A stretch of DNA of 64,000 bases from Nocardioides luti (GTDB taxonomy: Bacteria; Actinomycetota; Actinomycetes; Propionibacteriales; Nocardioidaceae), in contig NZ_JACKXE010000001.1 of NCBI RefSeq assembly GCF_014212315.1, forward strand, positions 620,001 through 684,000, read 5' to 3'. Both the position numbers and the translations under genes were made by a program. Each line of letters starts with the position of its first letter. Positions within the stretch are counted from its first letter, which is position 1. The notes beneath the pieces were generated by a model, which worked only from the letters and a program-made list of their open reading frames with translations, made no database searches and was not told the DNA's origin. Below, in pieces: positions 8,411 through 15,881 of the stretch.

Positions 8411-8436
8411 CCGGATCCGGACACCGCAGGGACGCA

Positions 8437-8472
8437 GAAGGGCCCGGCCACCGTGAGGTGACCGGGCCCTTC
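8437..8472. terminator. Bidirectional terminator between ASST gene and rpsA
   Basis: A 16-bp stem with a single mismatch (8437-8452 against 8457-8472, core GAAGGGCCCGG) closes a 4-base GTGA loop. It lies between convergent stop codons, so it can serve both strands. Confidence 0.85.
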
Positions 8473-8507
8473 GCGTCGCAGCGGCTCGACGAGCCGCCGT
8501 CAGTGGA

Positions 8508-10001
8508 TCAGTTCGAGCCGCCCGTGAGCTTCTCGCGGAGCGCCTGCAGCGCCTCGTCGGAGGCGAGCGAGCCGCCCTCGGCCTCGGGGGCCGACGACTC
8601 GTCGTCACCGGTGGAGCCGGTGGCGGAGGAGTACGACGTGGCCTCGCCGGCCTCGGCCTCGGCGACCTTGGCCTCGGCCTGCTGCTTGACGTGGGCCTCC
8701 CAGCGGGCGTGGGCCTTGGCGTACTGCTCCTCCCACACGGCGCGCTGGTCGTCGAAGCCCTCGAGCCACTCGCCGGTCTCCGGGTCGAAGCCCTCCGGGT
8801 AGACGTAGTTGCCCTGCTCGTCGTACGTGGCCGTCATGCCGTAGAGCGTCGGGTCGAAGTCCTCGACCTCGGTGGCGGCGGGGTTCTCGTTGGCCTGCTT
8901 GAGCGACAGCGAGATCCGGCGACGCTCGAGGTCGATGTCGATGATCTTGACCATGACGTCGTCGTTGACCTGGACGACCTGCTCGGGGATCTCGACGTGA
9001 CGCTCGGCGAGCTCGGAGATGTGCACCAGGCCCTCGATGCCCTCCTCGACGCGGACGAACGAGCCGAAGGGCACCAGCTTGGTGACCTTGCCGGGCACGA
9101 TCTGACCGATCTGGTGGGTCCGGGCGAAGTGCTGCCACGGGTCCTCCTGCGTCGCCTTGAGCGACAGGGAGACACGCTCGCGGTCCATGTCCACGTCGAG
9201 GACCTCGACGGTGACCTCGTCGCCCACGGCGACGACCTCGGACGGGTGGTCGATGTGCTTCCAGGACAGCTCCGAGACGTGGACGAGACCGTCGACGCCG
9301 CCGAGGTCCACGAACGCACCGAAGTTGACGATGGAGGACACGACGCCCTTGCGGATCTGGCCCTTCTGGAGCTGGGTCAGGAAGCCGTGGCGAACCTCGG
9401 ACTGGGTCTGCTCGAGCCACGCACGGCGCGACAGGACCACGTTGTTGCGGTTCTTGTCGAGCTCGATGATCTTGGCCTCGAGGACCTGGCCGACGTAGGG
9501 CTGCAGGTCGCGGACGCGACGCATCTCCACCAGCGAGGCGGGCAGGAAGCCGCGCAGGCCGATGTCGAGGATGAGACCACCCTTGACGACCTCGATGACG
9601 GTGCCCTCGACGACGCCGTCCTCTTCCTTGACCTGCTCGATGGTGCCCCAGGCGCGCTCGTACTGGGCGCGCTTCTTGGACAGGATCAGCCGGCCTTCCT
9701 TGTCCTCCTTCTGGAGAACCAGGGCCTCGACCTTGTCACCCACGGAAACGACCTCGGACGGGTCGACGTCGTGCTTGATCGAGAGCTCGCGGGAGGGGAT
9801 GACGCCTTCGGTCTTGTAACCGATGTCGAGGAGGACCTCGTCACGGTCGACCTTCACGATGGTGCCTTCGACGATGTCGCCATCGTTGAAGTACTTGATG
9901 GTGGCGTCGATCGCTGCGAGGAAGTCCTCTTCGGAACCGATGTCGTTGATCGCGATCTGGGGCGCGTCGTAATCGGGAAGAGTGGAGACGGTGCTCGTCA
10001 T
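8508..10001 (-). CDS. rpsA: 30S ribosomal protein S1
   Basis: The protein has 497 residues and four S1 RNA-binding domains at about 33-105, 118-188, 205-275 and 290-362. The last two carry the canonical GxVxxIxxFGxFVxL...GLVHxSEL pattern. The acidic, Gln/Glu-rich tail (about 365-497) is typical of actinobacterial S1; these proteins have four domains, unlike the six in Escherichia coli. S1 binds mRNA on the small subunit and helps initiation. The start at MTSTVSTLPDYDAPQ is chosen from family N-termini. A longer frame to 10061 exists but has no recognisable family sequence. The 186 bp upstream (10002-10187) holds no gene and presumably contains the promoter. Confidence 0.97.
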   Translation of the reverse strand: MTSTVSTLPDYDAPQIAINDIGSEEDFLAAIDATIKYFNDGDIVEGTIVKVDRDEVLLDIGYKTEGVIPSRELSIKHDVDPSEVVSVGDKVEALVLQKEDKEGRLILSKKRAQYERAWGTIEQVKEEDGVVEGTVIEVVKGGLILDIGLRGFLPASLVEMRRVRDLQPYVGQVLEAKIIELDKNRNNVVLSRRAWLEQTQSEVRHGFLTQLQKGQIRKGVVSSIVNFGAFVDLGGVDGLVHVSELSWKHIDHPSEVVAVGDEVTVEVLDVDMDRERVSLSLKATQEDPWQHFARTHQIGQIVPGKVTKLVPFGSFVRVEEGIEGLVHISELAERHVEIPEQVVQVNDDVMVKIIDIDLERRRISLSLKQANENPAATEVEDFDPTLYGMTATYDEQGNYVYPEGFDPETGEWLEGFDDQRAVWEEQYAKAHARWEAHVKQQAEAKVAEAEAGEATSYSSATGSTGDDESSAPEAEGGSLASDEALQALREKLTGGSN

Positions 10002-10187
10002 AAGGGAGATGGGTCCTTGGATGGATGGAGTCGTGCGGGCACGCGAAGAAGTCGTCTTCACTGGCGAGTGAGCGTGAATCTGCTAGGTCTGAGACTCAGG
10101 CAGACTTCTTGCGCAGTATGAACAGTACGCCGGGGCGCGCGCGGGAGTCCAACCGGCGGCCGCCGCCTGCGGAGCGCCGACCCACGC

Positions 10188-11081
10188 TCACGGGAGCGCG
10201 TGCACGTCCCCGGTCCGGGCGACCGCCCGGAGGAGCACGTCGGCGCGGTCGGCGACCGGGCTGCTGCCCCGTCGGCCGGCCAGGTCGACCAGCGCCCAGA
10301 GGTCGGCCGCCCGGGCCAGCTGGAGCGCCGCGTCCGCGGTGCCGCCGCGCCGGGCGACGTACGTCGTGAGCACGGACTCGACCAGCGCGGGCTGCCGATC
10401 GAACCGCAGCAGGTTGCCCAGGTCGGTGAACGGGTGGCCGGCGTGGGCGAACTCCCAGTCGAGCAGCCCGGTGACGGCCAGGGAGTCCGGGTCGACCAGC
10501 AGGTTCTTCGGGTTGAGGTCGCTGTGCACCAGGCAGCGGCGGGTCACGGTGTCGAGGAGCGCCTGGGCGTCCACGGCCAGCTCCCGCAGCCCGTCCAGCT
10601 CGGCGGGCGTCCACCAGCCGAGTCCCGGCTCGGCCTGCTCGACGAAGGCCGGGAGCCCGTCGAGATCGCCCCACGAGCCGATCGTGAGCGTGCCGTCGAC
10701 GAACGGCCCGGCCTCGAGCATCGGCATCCCGCCGAGGTCGGCGAGCAGCTCGCCGAGGTGCGCGCCGAGCCGCGCCAGCCCGCTCGCGTCCAGGCGGGGC
10801 ACCAGCAGGTCGCCGCGCTCCCCCGGCAGGAAGGAGGTGACGAGCAGCGCCGGCATCCCGGTGACCGGGTCGGCGCGACGCGCCTCGAGCACCTCGGGGA
10901 CCGGCACCAGTCCCCGCACGAGTCGGAGCAGCGCGGCGTCCACCTCGTGCGCCGCGTCGCCGCGGTGGCCGGGCCGGGCGTAGATCCGCACGACGCTGCG
11001 CTCCCCCGCCGCCTCGGCGAGGAACGTCTCGCCGGACCAGCCGCCCTCGAGCGGGGTCAGCGAGGAGAAGTCGGTGTCCAC
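10188..11081 (-). CDS. Aminoglycoside-phosphotransferase-like kinase (APH family)
   Basis: The protein is a 297-residue APH/choline-kinase-fold protein starting at GTG 11081. The catalytic loop LVHSDLNPKNLLVD (about residues 190-203) supplies the H-x-D-x4-N triad, and LLDWEFAHAGHP supplies the metal-binding DWE motif. An upstream VVRIYARPG supplies the expected conserved basic residue of the N-lobe. It should transfer phosphate from ATP to a small-molecule hydroxyl. The substrate is not evident, and context gives no support for antibiotic resistance. It is divergent from the decapeptide-repeat gene, with only 42 bp between the two start codons, so the promoters must overlap. Confidence 0.85.
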   Translation of the reverse strand: MDTDFSSLTPLEGGWSGETFLAEAAGERSVVRIYARPGHRGDAAHEVDAALLRLVRGLVPVPEVLEARRADPVTGMPALLVTSFLPGERGDLLVPRLDASGLARLGAHLGELLADLGGMPMLEAGPFVDGTLTIGSWGDLDGLPAFVEQAEPGLGWWTPAELDGLRELAVDAQALLDTVTRRCLVHSDLNPKNLLVDPDSLAVTGLLDWEFAHAGHPFTDLGNLLRFDRQPALVESVLTTYVARRGGTADAALQLARAADLWALVDLAGRRGSSPVADRADVLLRAVARTGDVHALP

Positions 11082-11123
11082 GGACGCATGCTGCCACGCG
11101 GCCCCTCCCGCTACCGTCTGCCC

Positions 11124-11837
11124 ATGGCACTCGTGCAGCCCACGTCACCCCGGGGCCTCCTGCAGGCCCTCGTCGCCCTGCCCGTCCAGCTCGCCGTGGC
11201 CGCGACCCAGACCACCCTGCAGCTCGGCGTCCTCGCCTCGCCGGAGGGTCCCGTCCGGAGGCCGGGCGGGTACGCCGACCTCCTCCAGCGCGTGGCCGAC
11301 CTGACGGCGCCCGACCGGCCGCTGGGGCGGCTGCTGATGCGCGACGGCGGCCTCGACCGCCTGCTGGCGGCCGGCGGTCCGGTGGAGCGGCTGCTCACCG
11401 ACGGCGGCGCCCTCGACCGGCTGCTCGCCGAGGACGGCGCCCTGGACCGGCTGCTGGCCGAGGGTGGGGCGCTCGACACCCTCGTCGCCCGCGAGGGTGC
11501 GCTCGACCGGCTCCTGATGGAGGGCGGGGCACTCGACCGGCTCACCGCGTCCGGCGGCGTGCTCGAGCAGCTGCTGCGCCCGGGTGGCCTCGCCGACCGG
11601 ATCGTCACGGAGGACGGCTTCCTGGAGAAGCTGGTCGCCGACGGCGGGACGCTCGACCGGCTGGTCGAGCTCGGCGACACCCTCGAGGCGATCGGGCCCC
11701 GGCTCACCGAGCTGGCCGCGATCATCCCGTCGCTGTCCGCGTCCGCGGACTCGCTCGGCAAGGCCGTCGGCCCGCTCGGCGACCTGGCGGGACGGATCCC
11801 CGGCAGCCGCCGCAAGGCGGCCTCGACCGCGCCGTGA
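11124..11837 (+). CDS. Decapeptide-repeat protein of unknown function
   Basis: The protein has 237 residues. Residues 1-60 start MALVQPTSPRGLLQALVALP and contain a hydrophobic amphipathic stretch. Residues 61-190 are an uninterrupted series of 13 ten-residue units in perfect register, with no insertions or deletions; the consensus is L-x-x-G/D-G-A-L-D-R-L. The last 47 residues are an Ala/Ser/Leu-rich helix-like tail ending in a basic GRIPGSRRK segment. No catalytic motif is visible. A period of 10 fits neither a heptad nor a hendecad coiled coil, so a solenoid or repeated short helices are possible. A methyltransferase gene follows 32 bp downstream on the same strand. The start ATG follows a weak ribosome site. 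Confidence 0.75.
   Translation: MALVQPTSPRGLLQALVALPVQLAVAATQTTLQLGVLASPEGPVRRPGGYADLLQRVADLTAPDRPLGRLLMRDGGLDRLLAAGGPVERLLTDGGALDRLLAEDGALDRLLAEGGALDTLVAREGALDRLLMEGGALDRLTASGGVLEQLLRPGGLADRIVTEDGFLEKLVADGGTLDRLVELGDTLEAIGPRLTELAAIIPSLSASADSLGKAVGPLGDLAGRIPGSRRKAASTAP
11304..11693 (+). repeat. 13 tandem 30-bp coding repeats
   Basis: A 30-bp period encodes decapeptides of the type GALDRLLAEG. Units between about 11394 and 11543 are the most alike (GCCCTCGACCGGCTGCT recurs), while outer units are diverged. The array keeps exact phase throughout, which implies selection on unit length. Confidence 0.85.
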
Positions 11838-11869
11838 GCGGACCCGCCTGCTCGCAGTAGCCTCCGGAC

Positions 11870-12691
11870 GTGGATCCCGCACCCGAGCACCCGCCCGTGA
11901 GGGTCGAGCGACGACCGGTCGACGAGGCGGAGTCCCGCCGGGCCAACGGCCCCGACTGGGACCGCTACGCCGACGAGTACCAGTCCACCCACGGCGAGTT
12001 CCTCGGCGACGCCGGCTTCGTCTGGGGGCCGGAAGGCCTGACCGAGGCCGTCGCCGGCGTGCTCGGACCGGTCGCGGACCGCGACGTGCTCGAGGTCGGC
12101 TCCGGCGCCGGGCAGTGCTCGCGCTGGGTGCGTGCGCAGGGCGGCCGTTCCTACGGGCTCGACCTGTCGCTGCGCCAGCTCCAGCACTCGCGCCGCATCG
12201 ACGACGAGACCGGCATCGCGGTCCCCTCCGTGCTCGGGACCGCCACCGACCTGCCGTTCCGCGACGACAGCTTCGACATCGTCTTCTCGTCGTTCGGCGC
12301 GCTGCAGTTCGTCCGCGACCTGCCCCGCGCCGTCGCCGAGACCGCTCGCGTGCTGCGGCCGGGCGGGCGCTACGCGTTCTCGATCACGCACCCGACCCGC
12401 TGGATGTTCCCGGACGACCCGACCGAGGCCGGGCTGGTCGCGAGCCAGTCCTACTGGGACCGCACGCCGTACGTCGAGGTCGACGACGCGACCGGGGTCG
12501 TGTCGTACGTCGAGCACCACCGCACGCTCGGCGACTGGGTCGCGGTGCTGAGCCGCGCCGGCTTCCTGCTGACCGACCTCGTCGAGCCCGAGTGGCCGGC
12601 GGCCCACGACCGCGTCTGGGGTGGCTGGTCGCGCACCCGCGGCCTGGTCACGCCGGGCACCGCGATCTTCGGTGCCCGGCTGACCGGCTGA
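11870..12691 (+). CDS. Class I SAM-dependent methyltransferase
   Basis: The protein has 273 residues from GTG 11870. It has a Rossmann methyltransferase core: motif I DVLEVGSGAGQCSRWV (about 73-88), motif II acidic residue in YGLDLS, motif III/IV FDIVFSSFGALQFV and motif V VLRPGGRYAFS. It is of the Methyltransf_11 type and probably methylates a small molecule or lipid; the acceptor is unknown. It lies 32 bp behind the decapeptide-repeat gene on the same strand, so co-transcription is likely. It is convergent with the DUF3068 gene (gap 9 bp). Confidence 0.85.
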   Translation: MDPAPEHPPVRVERRPVDEAESRRANGPDWDRYADEYQSTHGEFLGDAGFVWGPEGLTEAVAGVLGPVADRDVLEVGSGAGQCSRWVRAQGGRSYGLDLSLRQLQHSRRIDDETGIAVPSVLGTATDLPFRDDSFDIVFSSFGALQFVRDLPRAVAETARVLRPGGRYAFSITHPTRWMFPDDPTEAGLVASQSYWDRTPYVEVDDATGVVSYVEHHRTLGDWVAVLSRAGFLLTDLVEPEWPAAHDRVWGGWSRTRGLVTPGTAIFGARLTG

Positions 12692-12700
12692 GCCTGGTTG

Positions 12701-13648
12701 CTACTTCGCTCCGGCCGGAGCCGGCTTCTTGGTGGTCGTCACCGGAGGTGCCGGAGGCCCGGCCTGGTTGCGGCCCAGGAAGAGCAGCCCCAGGCCGATG
12801 AGCAGCAGCGGGATGCCGACCGCGTAGCCGACGACCGGGACGGTCGTGGTCAGCAGCGTGAGCTGGTCGGCCTGCGGGCCGACCTCGTCGGCACTCTTCT
12901 TGAGCTGGTCGTCGGTGAACTTGATGTCGATGACCGCGACCGGGTCACCGTCCGCCGTCGACTGCTCGATGTGCTCGACCTGGTTCTGGATCGCCCCGGT
13001 CGTCGGCTCGACGAAGATCTCGCTCGTGCTGTTGAGCAGCCCGTCGACACCGTCGGCGATCTCGATCGGCTGGTCGCTGATCGTCACCTTGTAGACGTAG
13101 CACTCGATGCCCTCGACGTCCTCGGTGCGGTCGTAGACCGCGTCGACGGCCGCGCCGACGTCACCGCTCCAGTAGGGGTACGTCTTCTTCTGCGCGTCGA
13201 AGGGCCACTTGTTGATGAGGCCCTCGTGCGGCGCCGCGTCGGCCGGGAGGTACTTCGGGTCGTTCACCGCGAGGCCCGTCACCCGGTCCTCCGCGAAGTT
13301 GTCGGTGCCGGCGTTGATCAGCAGGTCCTTCGGGTCGTCCGAGGACACGCAGTCGGCGGTCTGGTCGCCCTCCTCGGCCTTGACCAGGCAGCTGGAGTTC
13401 GACATCACCACCACGTCGTCGTCCGACTTCGCGGAGTCCGCGTGGGTGATCGAGATCGCCACGACCGGCGAGGTGTTCATGCCACCCGAGCCGTCCGACA
13501 GCTGGGCCGTGCCCGACAGGTACGTCGTGTTGTTGACGTCGATCGGGGTCTTCTTGAGGGCACCGGGTGCGTAGAACTGACACAGCACCGCGAGAACCAC
13601 GAGGAAGCCACCCACGAAAGCGAGCGACACTCCGATTTTCTTGCGCAC
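12701..13648 (-). CDS. DUF3068 (PorA-like) membrane-anchored extracytoplasmic protein
   Basis: The protein has 315 residues. An N-terminal membrane helix (IGVSLAFVGGFLVVLAVLC) and a C-terminal helix (VVGYAVGIPLLLIGLGLLFL) bracket a 250-residue polar domain that should lie outside the cell. A short Pro/Lys/Thr-rich cytoplasmic tail follows. This two-anchor layout, the early YAPGALKKTP block and the late alternation of acidic blocks match DUF3068 proteins of actinobacteria. GTG 13648 was chosen over the TTG five codons upstream because GGGAGGGG lies at the right distance from it. The next genes to the right form the surface-glycan locus, which fits an envelope role, but the function is unknown. 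Confidence 0.8.
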   Translation of the reverse strand: MRKKIGVSLAFVGGFLVVLAVLCQFYAPGALKKTPIDVNNTTYLSGTAQLSDGSGGMNTSPVVAISITHADSAKSDDDVVVMSNSSCLVKAEEGDQTADCVSSDDPKDLLINAGTDNFAEDRVTGLAVNDPKYLPADAAPHEGLINKWPFDAQKKTYPYWSGDVGAAVDAVYDRTEDVEGIECYVYKVTISDQPIEIADGVDGLLNSTSEIFVEPTTGAIQNQVEHIEQSTADGDPVAVIDIKFTDDQLKKSADEVGPQADQLTLLTTTVPVVGYAVGIPLLLIGLGLLFLGRNQAGPPAPPVTTTKKPAPAGAK

Positions 13649-13785
13649 AAATACCCCTCCCAAAGCACGTGCAAGTGACCGCAGAGTAGCAGTCAGGTAA
13701 CGCCGGCGAGCCCGATTCGCGAGGCCCGTCCGGGCGGGTCGCGGAACCCTCTCACGACGTCCCGCCCGCGAACTACAGTGACGCC

Positions 13786-15003
13786 ATGTCCTCCGCCGTC
13801 ACGGACGCCCAGCCGCGTCGTACCGCCATCTTCGACGGCATCCGCGGCGTGGCGATCGTGCTCGTCGTGCTGTCCCACGGTTGGGCGCTCTGGCCGATGG
13901 ACGGACTGATCTCGCACGCGGTCACCGGCGCTCTCTTCCAGAGCGGCAACTACGCCGTCTCGGTGTTCTTCGTGGTCGGCGCGTTCGTCGCGACCCGCGG
14001 GCTGCTGCGCGCGGTCGACAGCCCCGGCGGGCTGCGCCCGGGCGTCGCGCTGGCGCGCCGCTACCTCCGCCTCAGCGGGCAGCTCTACTTCCTGCTCCTC
14101 ACGGTGCTCGCCCTGTCGGTCTTCGACCTCACCGACAAGACCCCCGACCGGGTGACCCGCTCGTCGCTGCTGCACATCGCGACCTACACGTGGAACTGGT
14201 ACCTCCAGGGCCACTCCGCGTCCGCCCGCTCCGACCTCGGCCACCTCTGGTACCTCTCGGTGGACCTGCAGGTCTTCGTGCTGATCCTGTCGCTGGTCTA
14301 CCTGCTGCGGCGCCACCGCGGCTGGCTGGTGGTCGCGCTCGCCGGTGTGCTGCTCGCCGTCGTGGTCTGGCGCACGAACGTCGCCGGCACCGAGCTGCTG
14401 TACCAGTCGCTGCTGCGCACCACCGTGCGGATGGACGCACCGATAGCCGGAGCCCTGGCCGCGGCCGCCCTGCCCTACCTCACCGGGCTGGTGCCGTGGG
14501 CCCGCCGGATCGCGGCGGTCAGCCTGTTCGCGCTCGTGCCGCTCCTGCACCTCAACGTCGACAACAACGCCTACTTCGGCTGGACCGGCCTGCTCCTCGA
14601 CCTGGCGCTCGTCGGCTTCCTGGTCGGGTGCTCGCTGACCAGCCCCCCGCCGTTCGTGACACGGACCCTGGGCAGCCGGGTGCCCGCGTACCTCGGTCGC
14701 GAGTCGCTCGCGATCTACCTGTGGCACTACCCGGTGTTCTTCTTCATCGCCCACCACACGACCGACTGGCGCTGGCAGGCGCGCACGATCGCGGCGTTCC
14801 TGCTGGTGGCGCTGATGGTGACGATCAGCAACGTGCTCGTCGAGCGCCGGGTGCGGGCCGCGCTGGCCGCGCCGGTCTGGCGCGAGCTGTCCGGCGGCCT
14901 GCCGGCCTACCTGCGCGAGCGGCGCCGCAGCCGGTCGATGCGGGTGAGCACCGCCGAGACCCGCTCGTCGGAGACGCCGAGCCGGCGCTTCACCCGGTCG
15001 TAG
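13786..15003 (+). CDS. Acyltransferase family 3 (OafA-like) integral membrane protein
   Basis: The protein has 405 residues and about 10 membrane helices. The N-terminal signature FDGIRGVAIVLVVLSHGW carries the conserved R and H of the acyltransferase_3 family, and a later REsLAIYLWHYPVFF-type segment carries WHYP. Members move acyl groups such as acetyl across the membrane onto sugars of surface polysaccharides or lipids. It opens a block of glycosyltransferase and export genes, so glycan O-acylation is the likely job; the acceptor is not known. The last 97 bp overlap the 3' end of the convergent oxygenase gene. Confidence 0.85.
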   Translation: MSSAVTDAQPRRTAIFDGIRGVAIVLVVLSHGWALWPMDGLISHAVTGALFQSGNYAVSVFFVVGAFVATRGLLRAVDSPGGLRPGVALARRYLRLSGQLYFLLLTVLALSVFDLTDKTPDRVTRSSLLHIATYTWNWYLQGHSASARSDLGHLWYLSVDLQVFVLILSLVYLLRRHRGWLVVALAGVLLAVVVWRTNVAGTELLYQSLLRTTVRMDAPIAGALAAAALPYLTGLVPWARRIAAVSLFALVPLLHLNVDNNAYFGWTGLLLDLALVGFLVGCSLTSPPPFVTRTLGSRVPAYLGRESLAIYLWHYPVFFFIAHHTTDWRWQARTIAAFLLVALMVTISNVLVERRVRAALAAPVWRELSGGLPAYLRERRRSRSMRVSTAETRSSETPSRRFTRS

Positions 15004-15761
15004 ACGTCGAGGGCCACGCGGTCGGCGCCGATCGCGGCCTTGCGGGCCAGGCTCTCCTCGGGCCGCGCCTGGTAGTTCGTCGAGCGACGGACGGCCTTCT
15101 CCTCCTCGGTGAAGTAGTAGAGCGCCATCGAGCGTCGTGCCACGTCCGGCGGACAGGTCAGCCCGTCGGGGTGGCCGTGGAAGGTGTCGAACGCCGTCGT
15201 GAAGACGAGCATCCGGTTGCCGGCCGGCGTCACGCGGGCCTGGCAGGCGGTCATGTCCTTGTCCCAGAGCTCGAGCTTGCCGCCCCACTCGTCGCGCCAC
15301 TCGGTGTTGAGGTAGAGCAGGATGTTGACGCGCCGCGCCCAGTTCTCGTGGGTGTGGTGGGTCGTGAAGTCGGCGTGGATGTTGAGGTGCCCGCCGGTCA
15401 GGGTCTGGTGCAGCCCGCCGCCGTCCATCGACCAGTCGGGCATGAGGTTCTCGATGCCCGTGAGCTTCTCGAGGTAGGCCACGAACTCCGGCGAGCAGAA
15501 CTCCTGCGCGACGTCGTGCAGCGTGGGGCCCCACGAGTCGGGCTGGGTGTTGGAGTACTTCGTCTCGTTGACGTGGAGGTACCCCTTCCAGAACGGGTCC
15601 GAGATGCCGGGGAACTCCCCCGCGGCCTTGTCGAAGGCCTCCGGCCGCAGCACGTCGTCGAGCACGAGGTGCGGGTAGGGAGTCGCGGAGCGGTACGCCG
15701 CGGCCCGCGCGGGGAGGTCCTCCTCGAGGCGGGCGAGGTCGACGAGCGTGAGGTCGGACAT
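14907..15761 (-). CDS. 2-oxoglutarate/Fe(II)-dependent oxygenase (prolyl 4-hydroxylase-like)
   Basis: The protein has 284 residues. A jelly-roll core contains GGHLNIHADFTTH, with the iron ligands H-x-D at His129 and Asp131. A distal histidine follows in FHGHPDG (about 195-197), and an arginine at about 209-210 (ARRSMALYYF) can bind 2-oxoglutarate. This is the 2OG-FeII_Oxy_3 pattern. It should hydroxylate an unknown substrate, releasing succinate and CO2. ATG 15761 fits the family length. The gene reads against the glycan genes on either side and overlaps the acyltransferase by 97 bp. A role in sugar or lipid modification is only suggested by position. Confidence 0.8.
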   Translation of the reverse strand: MSDLTLVDLARLEEDLPARAAAYRSATPYPHLVLDDVLRPEAFDKAAGEFPGISDPFWKGYLHVNETKYSNTQPDSWGPTLHDVAQEFCSPEFVAYLEKLTGIENLMPDWSMDGGGLHQTLTGGHLNIHADFTTHHTHENWARRVNILLYLNTEWRDEWGGKLELWDKDMTACQARVTPAGNRMLVFTTAFDTFHGHPDGLTCPPDVARRSMALYYFTEEEKAVRRSTNYQARPEESLARKAAIGADRVALDVYDRVKRRLGVSDERVSAVLTRIDRLRRRSRR

Positions 15762-15881
15762 GGCCGGAACTATGCCACGAAGGCCCGGCGGTCCCGGGGC
15801 GGTCACGGTAGAATCGAGCGCGGCTCCCCTGGGAGGCAGTCACCGCCGGTGGCTGGTCGGGAGCCGTGATCCGGGAGAGAC

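Noticed and set aside
8508..10061. rpsA start at 10061
   Set aside because: The extra 20 residues have no similarity to S1 N-termini; MTSTVSTLPDYDAPQ is the typical start.
12701..13663. DUF3068 gene starting at TTG 13663
   Set aside because: GTG 13648 has the ribosome site GGGAGGGG at proper spacing; TTG would overlap that site.
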